Shown in pieces: positions 42,409 through 50,266 of a stretch of 64,000 nucleotides of DNA. The stretch spans positions 1 through 64,000 of the forward strand of contig NZ_JANAVF010000011.1 of assembly GCF_024213195.1 (NCBI RefSeq), given 5' to 3'. Made by a program: the position numbers and the translations under genes. The notes beneath the pieces are model-generated. The model saw only the letters and a list, made by a program, of their open reading frames with translations. It did not search any database and had not been told where the DNA came from. Within the stretch, counting starts at the first letter, position 1; each line of letters opens with the position of its first letter. This stretch comes from Streptomyces sp. TBY4 (lineage in GTDB: Bacteria; Actinomycetota; Actinomycetes; Streptomycetales; Streptomycetaceae).

Positions 42409-43265
42409 CGCATGCCGTTTCGCCTGCCCGCGAAGCCTCCTCCCCCACCCTGTACGGAGGCTCGGGCACCCGGCGCATCACCGTCCGCGACCTCACCCTC
42501 GCCAAGGAACGCGGCGAGAAGTGGCCCATGCTCACCGCCTACGACGCCATGACGGCGTCGGTGTTCGACGAGGCCGGCATCCCGGTCATGCTCGTCGGCG
42601 ACTCGATGGGCAACTGTCACCTCGGCTACGAGACCACCGTCCCGGTGACGATGGACGAGATGACCCTGCTCTCGGCGGCCGTCGTACGCGGCACCAGCCG
42701 GGCCCTGATCATCGGCGACCTCCCCTTCGGCTCGTACCAGGAGGGCCCCGTACAGGCCCTGCGCAGCGCCACCCGGCTCGTCAAGGAGGCCGGGGTGGGA
42801 GCGGTGAAGCTGGAGGGCGGCGAGCGCTCGCTGCGCCAGACCGAGCTGATCGTGCAGTCGGGCATCCCGGTCATGTCCCACCTGGGCCTCACCCCGCAGT
42901 CCGTGAACGCCATGGGCTACCGGGTGCAGGGCCGCGGCGACGAGGCCGCGCACCAGCTGCTGCGCGACGCGAAGGCGGCGCAGGACGCGGGCGCCTTCGC
43001 GGTGGTGCTGGAGCTGGTCCCGGCCGAGCTGGCCGCCGAGGTCACCCGGTCCCTGCACATCCCGACGGTCGGCATCGGCGCGGGCGCGGAGTGCGACGCG
43101 CAGGTGCTGGTGTGGACCGACATGATGGGGCTGACCGGCGGGAAGATGCCGAAGTTCGTCAAGCAGTACGCGAACCTCCGGGCGACCATGGGCGACGCGG
43201 CGAAGGCCTTCGCCGAGGACGTGGTCGGCGGAACGTTCCCGCAGGCGGAGCACGCCTTCCACTAG
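42405..43265 (+). CDS. panB: 3-methyl-2-oxobutanoate hydroxymethyltransferase
   Basis: 286 residues. First committed enzyme of pantothenate synthesis, converting 2-oxoisovalerate and methylene-tetrahydrofolate to ketopantoate. Family motifs: MLTAYDAMTASVFDEAGIPV, VGDSMGNCHLGYETT (Mg ligand Asp), VKLEGGE, HLGLTPQSVN and VGIGAGAECDAQVLVWTDM. TIM-barrel decamer in the cytoplasm (family knowledge). AAGGAG at proper distance; starts by overlapping a short upstream ORF. No other pan genes are nearby. A hairpin follows at 43305-43361. Confidence 0.96.
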   Translation: MTHAVSPAREASSPTLYGGSGTRRITVRDLTLAKERGEKWPMLTAYDAMTASVFDEAGIPVMLVGDSMGNCHLGYETTVPVTMDEMTLLSAAVVRGTSRALIIGDLPFGSYQEGPVQALRSATRLVKEAGVGAVKLEGGERSLRQTELIVQSGIPVMSHLGLTPQSVNAMGYRVQGRGDEAAHQLLRDAKAAQDAGAFAVVLELVPAELAAEVTRSLHIPTVGIGAGAECDAQVLVWTDMMGLTGGKMPKFVKQYANLRATMGDAAKAFAEDVVGGTFPQAEHAFH

Positions 43266-43307
43266 TCCGGTTCCGCTGGTCCGGCAGTCCGGTTCCACTG
43301 GTCCGAC
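43264..43307. repeat. 22-bp tandem duplication after panB
   Basis: AGTCCGGTTCCGCTGGTCCG at 43264 recurs at 43286 with one base changed in that block (unit length 22 bp). Starts at the panB stop codon. Confidence 0.7.
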
Positions 43308-43361
43308 GGCCCGCCCGCACACCCCGCCGATGTCCTGTCGGTGGTCCGTGGGCGGGCCGTC
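43305..43361. terminator. Long-loop hairpin after panB
   Basis: Perfect 12-bp arms GACGGCCCGCCC (43305-43316) and GGGCGGGCCGTC (43350-43361) with a 33-base loop. Likely the panB terminator or 3'-end stabiliser. Confidence 0.6.
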
Positions 43362-43418
43362 GCGGCCTGTAGGCCGCTTGTAGGCGCTTTGTCAGTGGCG
43401 TCTGGTCCCATGGTGGGC

Positions 43419-44441
43419 ATGACGCGAAACGACAAGAATCCCCTGAACGGCGCGAACGCCGTAGAGGTCCGGGGGCTGGTCAAGCACTACGGCGAGACCA
43501 AAGCCCTCGACGGTGTGGACCTCGATGTCCGCGAGGGAACCGTCCTCGGGGTCCTCGGCCCCAACGGCGCGGGCAAGACCACCCTGGTCCGCATCCTCTC
43601 CACCCTGATCACCCCCGACGCCGGCACCGCCCGGGTCGCCGGCTTCGACGTGGTCCGCCAGCCGCGGCAGCTGCGCCGCACCATAGGCCTGACCGGCCAG
43701 TACGCCTCGGTCGACGAGAAGCTCTCCGGCTGGGAGAACCTCTACATGATCGGCCGGCTGCTGGACCTGTCCCGCAAGGACTCCCGCAGCCGCGCCGACG
43801 AGCTGCTGGAGCGGTTCTCCCTCACGGACGCCGCCAAGAAGGCCGTGATGACCTACTCCGGCGGCATGCGGCGCCGGCTCGACCTGGCCGCCTCGATGAT
43901 CGGCAGCCCGGCCGTGCTGTACCTGGACGAGCCGACCACCGGTCTGGACCCCCGTACCCGCAACGAGGTGTGGGACGAGGTGCAGCGGATGGTCGCCGAG
44001 GGGGCCACCGTCCTGCTGACCACCCAGTACATGGAGGAGGCCGAGCAGCTCGCCAGCGAGCTGACGGTCATCGACAAGGGCAGGGTCATCGCCAAGGGCA
44101 AGGTCGACGAGCTGAAGGCGCGCGTCGGCGGCCGGACCCTGCGGATCCGCCCCACCGACCCGGCCGACCTGCCGGGCATGGCCCGCTCCCTGGCGGAGGC
44201 CGGCCTGGACGGGGTCGCCGGCTCCCAGGCCGTCCCGGACGAGGGCGCCCTGCTGGTGCCGATCCTCGCCGACGAGCAGCTGACCGCCGTCGTGGGCCTG
44301 CTGGCCGCCCGCGGGTACGGGATCTCCGACATCAGCACCTACCTGCCCAGCCTGGACGAGGTGTTCCTGTCCATCACCGGGCAGAAGCCCGACGTCCAGG
44401 ACTCCATCCCCAACCAGCAGACCGAGGAGGTCGCGGCATGA
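43419..44441 (+). CDS. DrrA-type ABC exporter ATPase
   Basis: 340 residues. Walker A GPNGAGKTTLVR, Q-loop GLTGQYASVD, signature YSGGMRRRLD, Walker B VLYLDEPTTGLD and H-loop-region LLTTQYMEEAEQ. The C-terminal extension with GYGISDISTYLPSLDEVFLS is typical of daunorubicin-resistance DrrA proteins. With the following permease it should export a hydrophobic drug or lipid. ATG 43419 was chosen; in-frame ATG codons further upstream exist. The stop overlaps the start of the permease gene (ATGA). Confidence 0.93.
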   Translation: MTRNDKNPLNGANAVEVRGLVKHYGETKALDGVDLDVREGTVLGVLGPNGAGKTTLVRILSTLITPDAGTARVAGFDVVRQPRQLRRTIGLTGQYASVDEKLSGWENLYMIGRLLDLSRKDSRSRADELLERFSLTDAAKKAVMTYSGGMRRRLDLAASMIGSPAVLYLDEPTTGLDPRTRNEVWDEVQRMVAEGATVLLTTQYMEEAEQLASELTVIDKGRVIAKGKVDELKARVGGRTLRIRPTDPADLPGMARSLAEAGLDGVAGSQAVPDEGALLVPILADEQLTAVVGLLAARGYGISDISTYLPSLDEVFLSITGQKPDVQDSIPNQQTEEVAA

Positions 44442-45289
44442 GCACCGTAACCACGACGAAGCCCAACCCCACCGCGGCCGCCCCGGCCGGCGGGCCCGTC
44501 CCGGCGGACGAGGGCCGGATCGGCCTGCGGGGCAACCTGCGCCACATCGGCGCCCTGGCCCGGCGCAACGTCCTGCAGATCAAGCAGGACCCGGAGTCGA
44601 TGTTCGACGTCCTGTTCACGCCCATCGTCTTCACGCTGCTGTTCGTCTTCGTCTTCGGCGGCGCGATCTCCGGCAAGGGCAACCAGGACGAGTACGTCAA
44701 CTACGTGGTCCCGGGCCTGATGGCGATGATGGGCATGAACATCGCCATGGGTGTGGGCACCGGGGTCAACGACGACTTCAAGAAGGGCGTGATGGACCGC
44801 TTCCGGTCCATGCCGATCGCCCGTTCCTCGGTGCTCATCGCCAAGATCGTGGTCGAGCTCGGCCGCATGATGGTGGCCATCGCGATCCTGCTCGGCATGG
44901 GCTTCCTGCTCGGCCTGTCGATCAAGTCCTCGGTGCTGGACCTGTTCCTGTCCATCGGGCTGTCGGCGGTCTTCGGCTCCTCGCTGATGTGGATCTTCAT
45001 CCTGCTGGGTCTCAGCATGAAGACCCCCCAGGCCGTCCAGGGCGTGGCGATGCTGGTCCTGATGCCGCTGCAGTTCGGCAGCTCGATCTTCGCCCCGCCG
45101 ACGACGATGCCCGGCTGGCTGCAGAGCTTCACCGACGTCAACCCGCTGTCCAACCTGGCCGACGCGGCCCGCTCCCTGATCAACGGGACCCCGCTCGGCA
45201 ACTCCGTGTGGATCACGCTGGCCTGGTCGGTCGGCATCACGCTGGTGACCATGCCGCTCGCCGTGGGGAAGTTCCGCCAGAAGACCTGA
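44438..45289 (+). CDS. DrrB-type ABC exporter permease
   Basis: 283 residues, ABC-2 membrane domain with six spans, beginning SMFDVLFTPIVFTLLFVFVF and ending SVWITLAWSVGITLVTMPLA. The conserved ABC-2 segments VPGLMAMMGMN, GVMDRFRSMPIARSSVL and VNPLSNLADAARSLING are present. Translationally coupled to the ATPase gene. Transports an unknown compound. A short GATCCG/CGGATC hairpin (45300-45314) precedes the convergent regulator gene. Confidence 0.93.
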   Translation: MSTVTTTKPNPTAAAPAGGPVPADEGRIGLRGNLRHIGALARRNVLQIKQDPESMFDVLFTPIVFTLLFVFVFGGAISGKGNQDEYVNYVVPGLMAMMGMNIAMGVGTGVNDDFKKGVMDRFRSMPIARSSVLIAKIVVELGRMMVAIAILLGMGFLLGLSIKSSVLDLFLSIGLSAVFGSSLMWIFILLGLSMKTPQAVQGVAMLVLMPLQFGSSIFAPPTTMPGWLQSFTDVNPLSNLADAARSLINGTPLGNSVWITLAWSVGITLVTMPLAVGKFRQKT

Positions 45290-45342
45290 TCCGCGGACCG
45301 ATCCGTTCCGGATCGCGTCCCGGGCGGGCTCCTGTCACGGAA

Positions 45343-48300
45343 TCAGACGAGGGCGGTGGCCTCCTCCAGGGTGAGGCCGCCGCCTTCGGAGTACGCCGCC
45401 TCGTACGCGGCGTCGCCGAGCACGGCCCGGGCCAGGCGCTCGGCCAGTTCGACGTCCGCGCGCTCGACGGTGACCGGGAAGTGGGCGGGCGGCAGCAGTG
45501 CGCGGTAGGCGCCGATGAGCCGCGCGGCGTCGTACGCCCGGACCTGGCCGCCGAGTTGCGCGAGGGAGCGGGCTCCGGTGATCAGGTACGCGGCCGGGAG
45601 ATGGGGGGCGAGCATCATGGAGATCGGGTCCCGGACGGCTTCCATCGCCTGGCGGATCCGGGCGAGGGCGTCCTCGTACCGGCCCTCCTCGTTGTCGAGC
45701 CAGGCCAGCAGGCCGAGCAGGAAGCCGTCGAACATGGCGAACGCGCCGACGGCGAACTCCTCGCGCAGGGACTGGAGCCGGGCGCGGGCCTCAGGGAGGC
45801 GGCCGGTGCGGCCGTAGATGCAGGCGAGGAACATCTGGGCGGCGGGCACGGCCTCGTTGCCGAACTGGTGGATGGTGCCGGCGAGCAGGCCGGTGAGGAG
45901 CTCCTCGGCCTCCTCCAGGTGGCCGTCCTCGGCGAGGGTGCCGGCCATCCGCACCTGCAACACCGTGACCTGGGCCTTGGCCCCGAGCCGCCGGGCGTAC
46001 TCGATCGCCGCGCGGTAGTCCTGGGCGGCCGGGGCGTACTCCCCGCGCTTCTCCCGGGCCTCGGCACGGGCGGAGAGGGCTTCGGCGCAGCCCCAGTCGT
46101 CGCCGAGGGACGCGTAGAGGGCGAGGCTCTCCTCGGCGTCGCGCGATGCGTCGCCGGCCCCGTCGGCGCGGTTGGCGAGGACGTTGGCCCGGAGCTGGAG
46201 GGCGGAGGCCAGCTCCCAGCGGTAGCCGAGCGCGCGGGCCGTCTCGACGGTCTCCTCGGTGGCGCGGTGGAGCAGTTCGGCGTCCCCGGAGATCATGACG
46301 GCGTAGATCCACAGGAAGGAAGGGGCCCGGCAGGTCTGCGGCAGCCCCGGGCGGTAGGCGGCGACCACGCCCTCGGCCTGGGCGCGGACCTCCGGGGTGG
46401 ACCAGGTGGCGCTGAGCTGGTCGCGCGCGACCAGACACAACAGCTGGATGCCGCGCCAGGCCTCGGTGAGCAGTTCGCCCTCGTAGGGCGGGGGCATGTC
46501 GACGATCTGCTGGTACACGGGCTGGGCGGGGACGACGGGCGCGGCGAAGGGGTCCGGGCCGAGGGCGGCGGCGGCACCGGCCCAGTGGCGGGTCTCGGCG
46601 CGCAGATCGTGCATGTGCCAGTACCAGCCGAGGGAGTGCACGAGGCAGAGCACCTCGCCCACGTCCTTGGCGGCGACGGCGCGGCGCAGGGCGGTGCGCA
46701 GGTTCTCGTACTCGGTGGCGAGCCGGTCGGCGGCGGCGCGCTGGCCGTGGCCGCGCAGCAGCGGCTCGGTGGTGCGGGCGAGTTCCCGGTAGTGGACGAG
46801 GTGGCGCCGCTCGGTCTCCGCCCGGTCCCCGCCGGCCTCCGCGAGGCGGTCGGACGCGTACTCGGCGACGGTCTCCAGGAGGCGGTAGCGCATGCCGGCG
46901 GGGCCGTCGGGGGCGGCGACGACCAGGGACTTGTCCACGAGGGATCCGAGCAGGTCGGCGACGTCCGCGCCGCCCCGCCGGTCGGGGGACCCGCCGTCCG
47001 CGCAGACGGCCTCGGCGGCGTCGAGGTCGCAGCCGCCGGCGAAGACGGACAGCCGGCGCAGGACGACCCGTTCGGGTTCGTCCAGCAGGTCCCAGGACCA
47101 GTCGACCACCGCGCGCAGGGTCTGCTGGCGGGGCAGATGGGTGCGGGCGCCGCCGGTCAGGAGCCGGAAGCGGTCGTCCAGCCGGTCGGCGATCTGCCGC
47201 GGGGTGAGCAGCCGCAGCCGGGCGGCGGCCAGCTCGATGGCGAGCGGCATCCCGTCGAGCCGTCGGCAGATCTCCACGGCGGCGGCCGGGTCCTCGTCCA
47301 CGGTGAACCCGGCCCGGGCGGCTGCCCCGCGGTCGTCGAGCAGCCGGAGCGCGACGGGATCGGGCAGCGGCTCCACCGGGCGCAGGGTCTCGCCGGGCAC
47401 GCCGAGCGGCTCCCGGCTGGTGGCCAGGATCTGCACGCCGGGGCAGCGGGCGAGGATCTCCTCGGCGAGGCGGGCGGCGGCGTCGACGACGTGCTCGCAG
47501 TTGTCGAGGATCAGCAGCATCCGGCGGCGTGCGCAGTGCTCCGCGAGGCGGTCGAGGGGCCGGTCCCCTCCGCGCTCGGTCAGCGCCCGCATCTCCTCGG
47601 CGGAACCGCCGCGCAGCTTGGTCTCCCGCGCCCCGAGCGCGGCGAGCGCGGCCTCCGGAACGTCCTCGGGATCGTCTACGGGAGCCAGCTCGACGAACCA
47701 CACCCCGTCGGCCCAGTCGGGCACGGGGCCGCCTCCGGCGGGGTCGGCGGGGTCGGCGGGCAGGGCGTCGTCGAATCGTTCCTCCGGGGTGCCGCGGCCG
47801 GCCCGGGCGTGGGCCTCGGCGGCTTCCTGCGACAGCCGGGTCTTGCCCGCGCCGCCGGGTCCCAGCAGGGTGACGAGCCGGGACCGGCCGAGGTCGGCGC
47901 CGATGACCCGGATGTCCTCCTCCCGGCCGACGAAGGTGGTCAGCCGCATGCGCAGATTGCCCGCGCCGGGGCCGGTCGGCACGGGGACCGGTCCAGCCCC
48001 GGCCCCCTGGGCGTCCCCGGAGCCCGCTCCGGCGGGGGCGGCCTCGGGCGGGGTGGCGGGCCGGCCGTCGAGGCCTGGAGCCTGCCCGGGGGCCGGGGCC
48101 CGGGTGGCGGCCTCGGCCGGCGCGGCGGGCCGGCCGTCGTGGCCCGGGGCCTGCCCGGGCGCGCCGGAGCCCGGCGCGGTCGTTCCGGCAGGGGCACCGG
48201 TCCCGCCCGGGTCCGTCCGGCCGGCCGGCGGGGCGGTGTGCGCGGGGGGCCGGGGTGGGGCGGGAGCCGGGGCCAGCAGGGCGGTGTGCAGGGCGCGCAG

Positions 48301-48981
48301 GGCGGGGCCCGGGGTGGTGCCCAGGCGGTCGGCCAGGTCCCGCCGGACCTCCTCGTAGGCGGCCAGCGCCTCCGCCGGGCGCCCCGCGTCGCGCAGCGCC
48401 CGGATGCGCAGGGCCTGCAGGGATTCGTCCAGCGGAAGCCCGGCGCACAGCGGGGTCAGCTCCGGCAGGACCCGCTCGGCCTCCCCCAGCGCCAGCGCCG
48501 CGTCCAGGCGGCCCCGGCGCGCGTCCAGCCGTAGGGCCTCCCAGCGGGCGGCCTCCGGCCCCGAACCGGGCAGCGAGCTCAGCGGCTCGCCCCGCCACAG
48601 GGAGAGCGCCTCGTCGTACAGGGCGGCCGCCTCCGCCGGGGAGGCCTGCGCAGCCGCCCGCGCGAGCCGTTCGAGCCGCTCGAAGCGGTACAGGTCGATG
48701 TCGTCGCGCTCGGCGACGAGCCAGTAGCCGCCCTCACCGGACCCGACCGCCTCGCGCCCCAGCGCCCTGCGCAGCCGCCCCACCAGCGCCTGGAGCGCCG
48801 CGGAACCGTCCGCGGGCGGGTCGCCGTCCCACACCTCTTCGATGAGCGAGGCCGCCGGCACGGCCCGCCCCGGGCGCAGCGCGAGCGCGGTCAGGAGCGC
48901 GCGCAGCCGCGCTCCGCCGACGGGGACGGTGCTCCCGTCGTCGCGGATGGCCTGGGTGGTGCCGAGCATCGTGTAACGCAC
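45343..48981 (-). CDS. AfsR-like SARP/NB-ARC/TPR regulator
   Basis: 1212 residues. OmpR-type winged helix (about 1-92), BTAD domain (about 95-237), Pro/Ala/Gly linker (240-340) with a tandem duplication, NB-ARC ATPase with Walker A GPGGAGKT (374-381) and Walker B RMLLILDNCEHV, DNA/ATP-linked SREPLGVPGE and GMPLAIELAAARLRLL motifs, then a long helical TPR-like C-terminus from about 780. A STAND-type activator that should bind direct repeats near promoters and sense a ligand or phosphorylation state. Convergent with the DrrAB-type genes. AfsR itself is one member of this class; this is a paralogue, targets unknown. Confidence 0.93.
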   Translation of the reverse strand: MRYTMLGTTQAIRDDGSTVPVGGARLRALLTALALRPGRAVPAASLIEEVWDGDPPADGSAALQALVGRLRRALGREAVGSGEGGYWLVAERDDIDLYRFERLERLARAAAQASPAEAAALYDEALSLWRGEPLSSLPGSGPEAARWEALRLDARRGRLDAALALGEAERVLPELTPLCAGLPLDESLQALRIRALRDAGRPAEALAAYEEVRRDLADRLGTTPGPALRALHTALLAPAPAPPRPPAHTAPPAGRTDPGGTGAPAGTTAPGSGAPGQAPGHDGRPAAPAEAATRAPAPGQAPGLDGRPATPPEAAPAGAGSGDAQGAGAGPVPVPTGPGAGNLRMRLTTFVGREEDIRVIGADLGRSRLVTLLGPGGAGKTRLSQEAAEAHARAGRGTPEERFDDALPADPADPAGGGPVPDWADGVWFVELAPVDDPEDVPEAALAALGARETKLRGGSAEEMRALTERGGDRPLDRLAEHCARRRMLLILDNCEHVVDAAARLAEEILARCPGVQILATSREPLGVPGETLRPVEPLPDPVALRLLDDRGAAARAGFTVDEDPAAAVEICRRLDGMPLAIELAAARLRLLTPRQIADRLDDRFRLLTGGARTHLPRQQTLRAVVDWSWDLLDEPERVVLRRLSVFAGGCDLDAAEAVCADGGSPDRRGGADVADLLGSLVDKSLVVAAPDGPAGMRYRLLETVAEYASDRLAEAGGDRAETERRHLVHYRELARTTEPLLRGHGQRAAADRLATEYENLRTALRRAVAAKDVGEVLCLVHSLGWYWHMHDLRAETRHWAGAAAALGPDPFAAPVVPAQPVYQQIVDMPPPYEGELLTEAWRGIQLLCLVARDQLSATWSTPEVRAQAEGVVAAYRPGLPQTCRAPSFLWIYAVMISGDAELLHRATEETVETARALGYRWELASALQLRANVLANRADGAGDASRDAEESLALYASLGDDWGCAEALSARAEAREKRGEYAPAAQDYRAAIEYARRLGAKAQVTVLQVRMAGTLAEDGHLEEAEELLTGLLAGTIHQFGNEAVPAAQMFLACIYGRTGRLPEARARLQSLREEFAVGAFAMFDGFLLGLLAWLDNEEGRYEDALARIRQAMEAVRDPISMMLAPHLPAAYLITGARSLAQLGGQVRAYDAARLIGAYRALLPPAHFPVTVERADVELAERLARAVLGDAAYEAAYSEGGGLTLEEATALV
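48040..48177. repeat. 69-bp tandem duplication in SARP linker
   Basis: GGCCTCGG recurs at 48040 and 48109, each leading into a similar block that encodes a PGQAP(H/L)DGRPA(A/T)PxEAA-like unit (23 codons). In-frame duplication within the disordered linker of the AfsR-like regulator. Confidence 0.6.
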
Positions 48982-49040
48982 CGGCCCATTGTCTCCGGCC
49001 CGGGCCCCAACGGGCGCCGCCTCCGGGATAGGTTCGCCGC

Positions 49041-49865
49041 ATGGGTTCCCAGGGCAGTCGCAACCGTAGCCACCCCCGCAGTCACGACCGCGGCGACCGG
49101 CGGATCAGTCCGGTGTTCATCGGCATCTTCGCCGTCATGGCGGTCACCGGGTGGGCTGTGTGGACGGGGTACTCGACCAGTACCGGGCTGGCCGTCTTCC
49201 TCTTCGTCACGGCGGCCTGGATCGTCTCCCTGTGCCTGCACGAGTACGCGCACGCCCGCACGGCCCTGCACAGCGGCGACCTCAGCGTGGGCGCGAAGGG
49301 CTACCTGACGCTGAATCCCCTCAAGTACACGCACGCCCTGCTGAGCATCGTCCTCCCCGTCCTCTTCGTGATCATGGGAGGCCTGGGTCTCCCCGGCGGC
49401 GCCGTGTACATCGAGCGAGACCGGATCGAGGGCCGGTGGCGGCACAGCCTCATCTCGGCGGCGGGCCCGCTGACGAACGTCGCCTTCGCGGCGGTCTGCA
49501 CGGCCCCGTTCTGGCTGGACGCCCTGGACGGGGTCCCGATCCCGTTCCGCTTCGCGCTCGGCTTCCTGGCGCTGCTCCAAGTCTCGGCGGCGATCCTGAA
49601 CTTCCTGCCGGTCCCGGGCCTGGACGGCTACGGCATCATCGAGCCCTGGCTCTCCCACCGGGTCCGCCGCGAGGTGGCGCCGCTGGCGCCGTTCGGCCTG
49701 CTGGCCGTCTTCGCGCTGCTGTGGATCCCGGAGATCAACGCGTTCTTCTTCGACGCGGTGTACGGAGTCCTCTCCGCCCTCGGCGTGAGCGAGCTGGAGG
49801 CCTACTGCGGCCGCGACCTGTACCAGTTCTGGCAGGAGGGCAGCGGCTTCTGCCAGGCGTCGTAG
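49041..49865 (+). CDS. Site-2-protease-type M50 metalloprotease homologue
   Basis: 274 residues, polytopic. Zinc-binding motif HEYAH (67-71, HExxH in span LAVFLFVTAAWIVSLCLHEY) and the second-site motif NFLPVPGLDGYGI (about 191-203). Starts with a short hydrophilic Arg/Ser-rich tail (1-22). Predicted to cleave a protein within the membrane, for example an anti-sigma factor or a signal-peptide remnant. No PDZ domain. Its C-terminus has two Cys (YCGRD, GFCQAS). Divergent from the SARP gene by about 60 bp. Confidence 0.88.
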   Translation: MGSQGSRNRSHPRSHDRGDRRISPVFIGIFAVMAVTGWAVWTGYSTSTGLAVFLFVTAAWIVSLCLHEYAHARTALHSGDLSVGAKGYLTLNPLKYTHALLSIVLPVLFVIMGGLGLPGGAVYIERDRIEGRWRHSLISAAGPLTNVAFAAVCTAPFWLDALDGVPIPFRFALGFLALLQVSAAILNFLPVPGLDGYGIIEPWLSHRVRREVAPLAPFGLLAVFALLWIPEINAFFFDAVYGVLSALGVSELEAYCGRDLYQFWQEGSGFCQAS

Positions 49866-49898
49866 CCGGCCCGGACCGCGCGCCCCGCGGCGGCCGTC

Positions 49899-50093
49899 CT
49901 AGCCCGCGGCGCGGGCCGCTGCCGCAGCCTTCTCGATCTTCGCCTTGCGCACGTAGAACCAGGCCATGTTCGAGGTGATGCCCGCCATCAGCACCCACGC
50001 GATCCCGAGCAGGCTGCCCTCGACGAAGGAGACCACGGCGGCGGCCACGGCGAGGACGCAGAGAACGACGGCGAACACGGCAAGGCGGGGCAT
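49899..50093 (-). CDS. Small two-span membrane protein
   Basis: 64 residues: two hydrophobic segments (AVFAVVLCVLAVAAAVVSFV; LGIAWVLMAGITSNMAWFYV) and a basic/Ala-rich tail KAKIEKAAAAARAAG. Good codon bias for this genome and an AGGAG-like site before ATG 50093. No known domain. It converges on the protease gene and is divergent from the TerD-fusion gene. Confidence 0.7.
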   Translation of the reverse strand: MPRLAVFAVVLCVLAVAAAVVSFVEGSLLGIAWVLMAGITSNMAWFYVRKAKIEKAAAAARAAG

Positions 50094-50266
50094 GACGGGG
50101 GCTCCTCGAAGACACTGAGCGATTCAAGCCCCTCCAGTGTCCCCCATGCCCCGCCGTGCTCCCGTCCGGCTGATTTCCGCCATCCCGTGATCTTTTCCTC
50201 CTCGCGCCGCTACGGTTCGCCCCAGACGCACCGCGCACGGGGGTGCGGAAGGACCTGGGGGAAGAC

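Noticed and set aside
44989..48534. 1181-codon rightward open frame opposite the SARP gene
   Set aside because: It is antisense to a well-supported SARP/NB-ARC protein; its Gly/Val/Glu-rich composition is that of a GC-bias shadow frame.
43419..48981. Antibiotic biosynthetic gene cluster
   Set aside because: Exporter and SARP regulator are present, but no synthase, tailoring or precursor genes lie within 10 kb.
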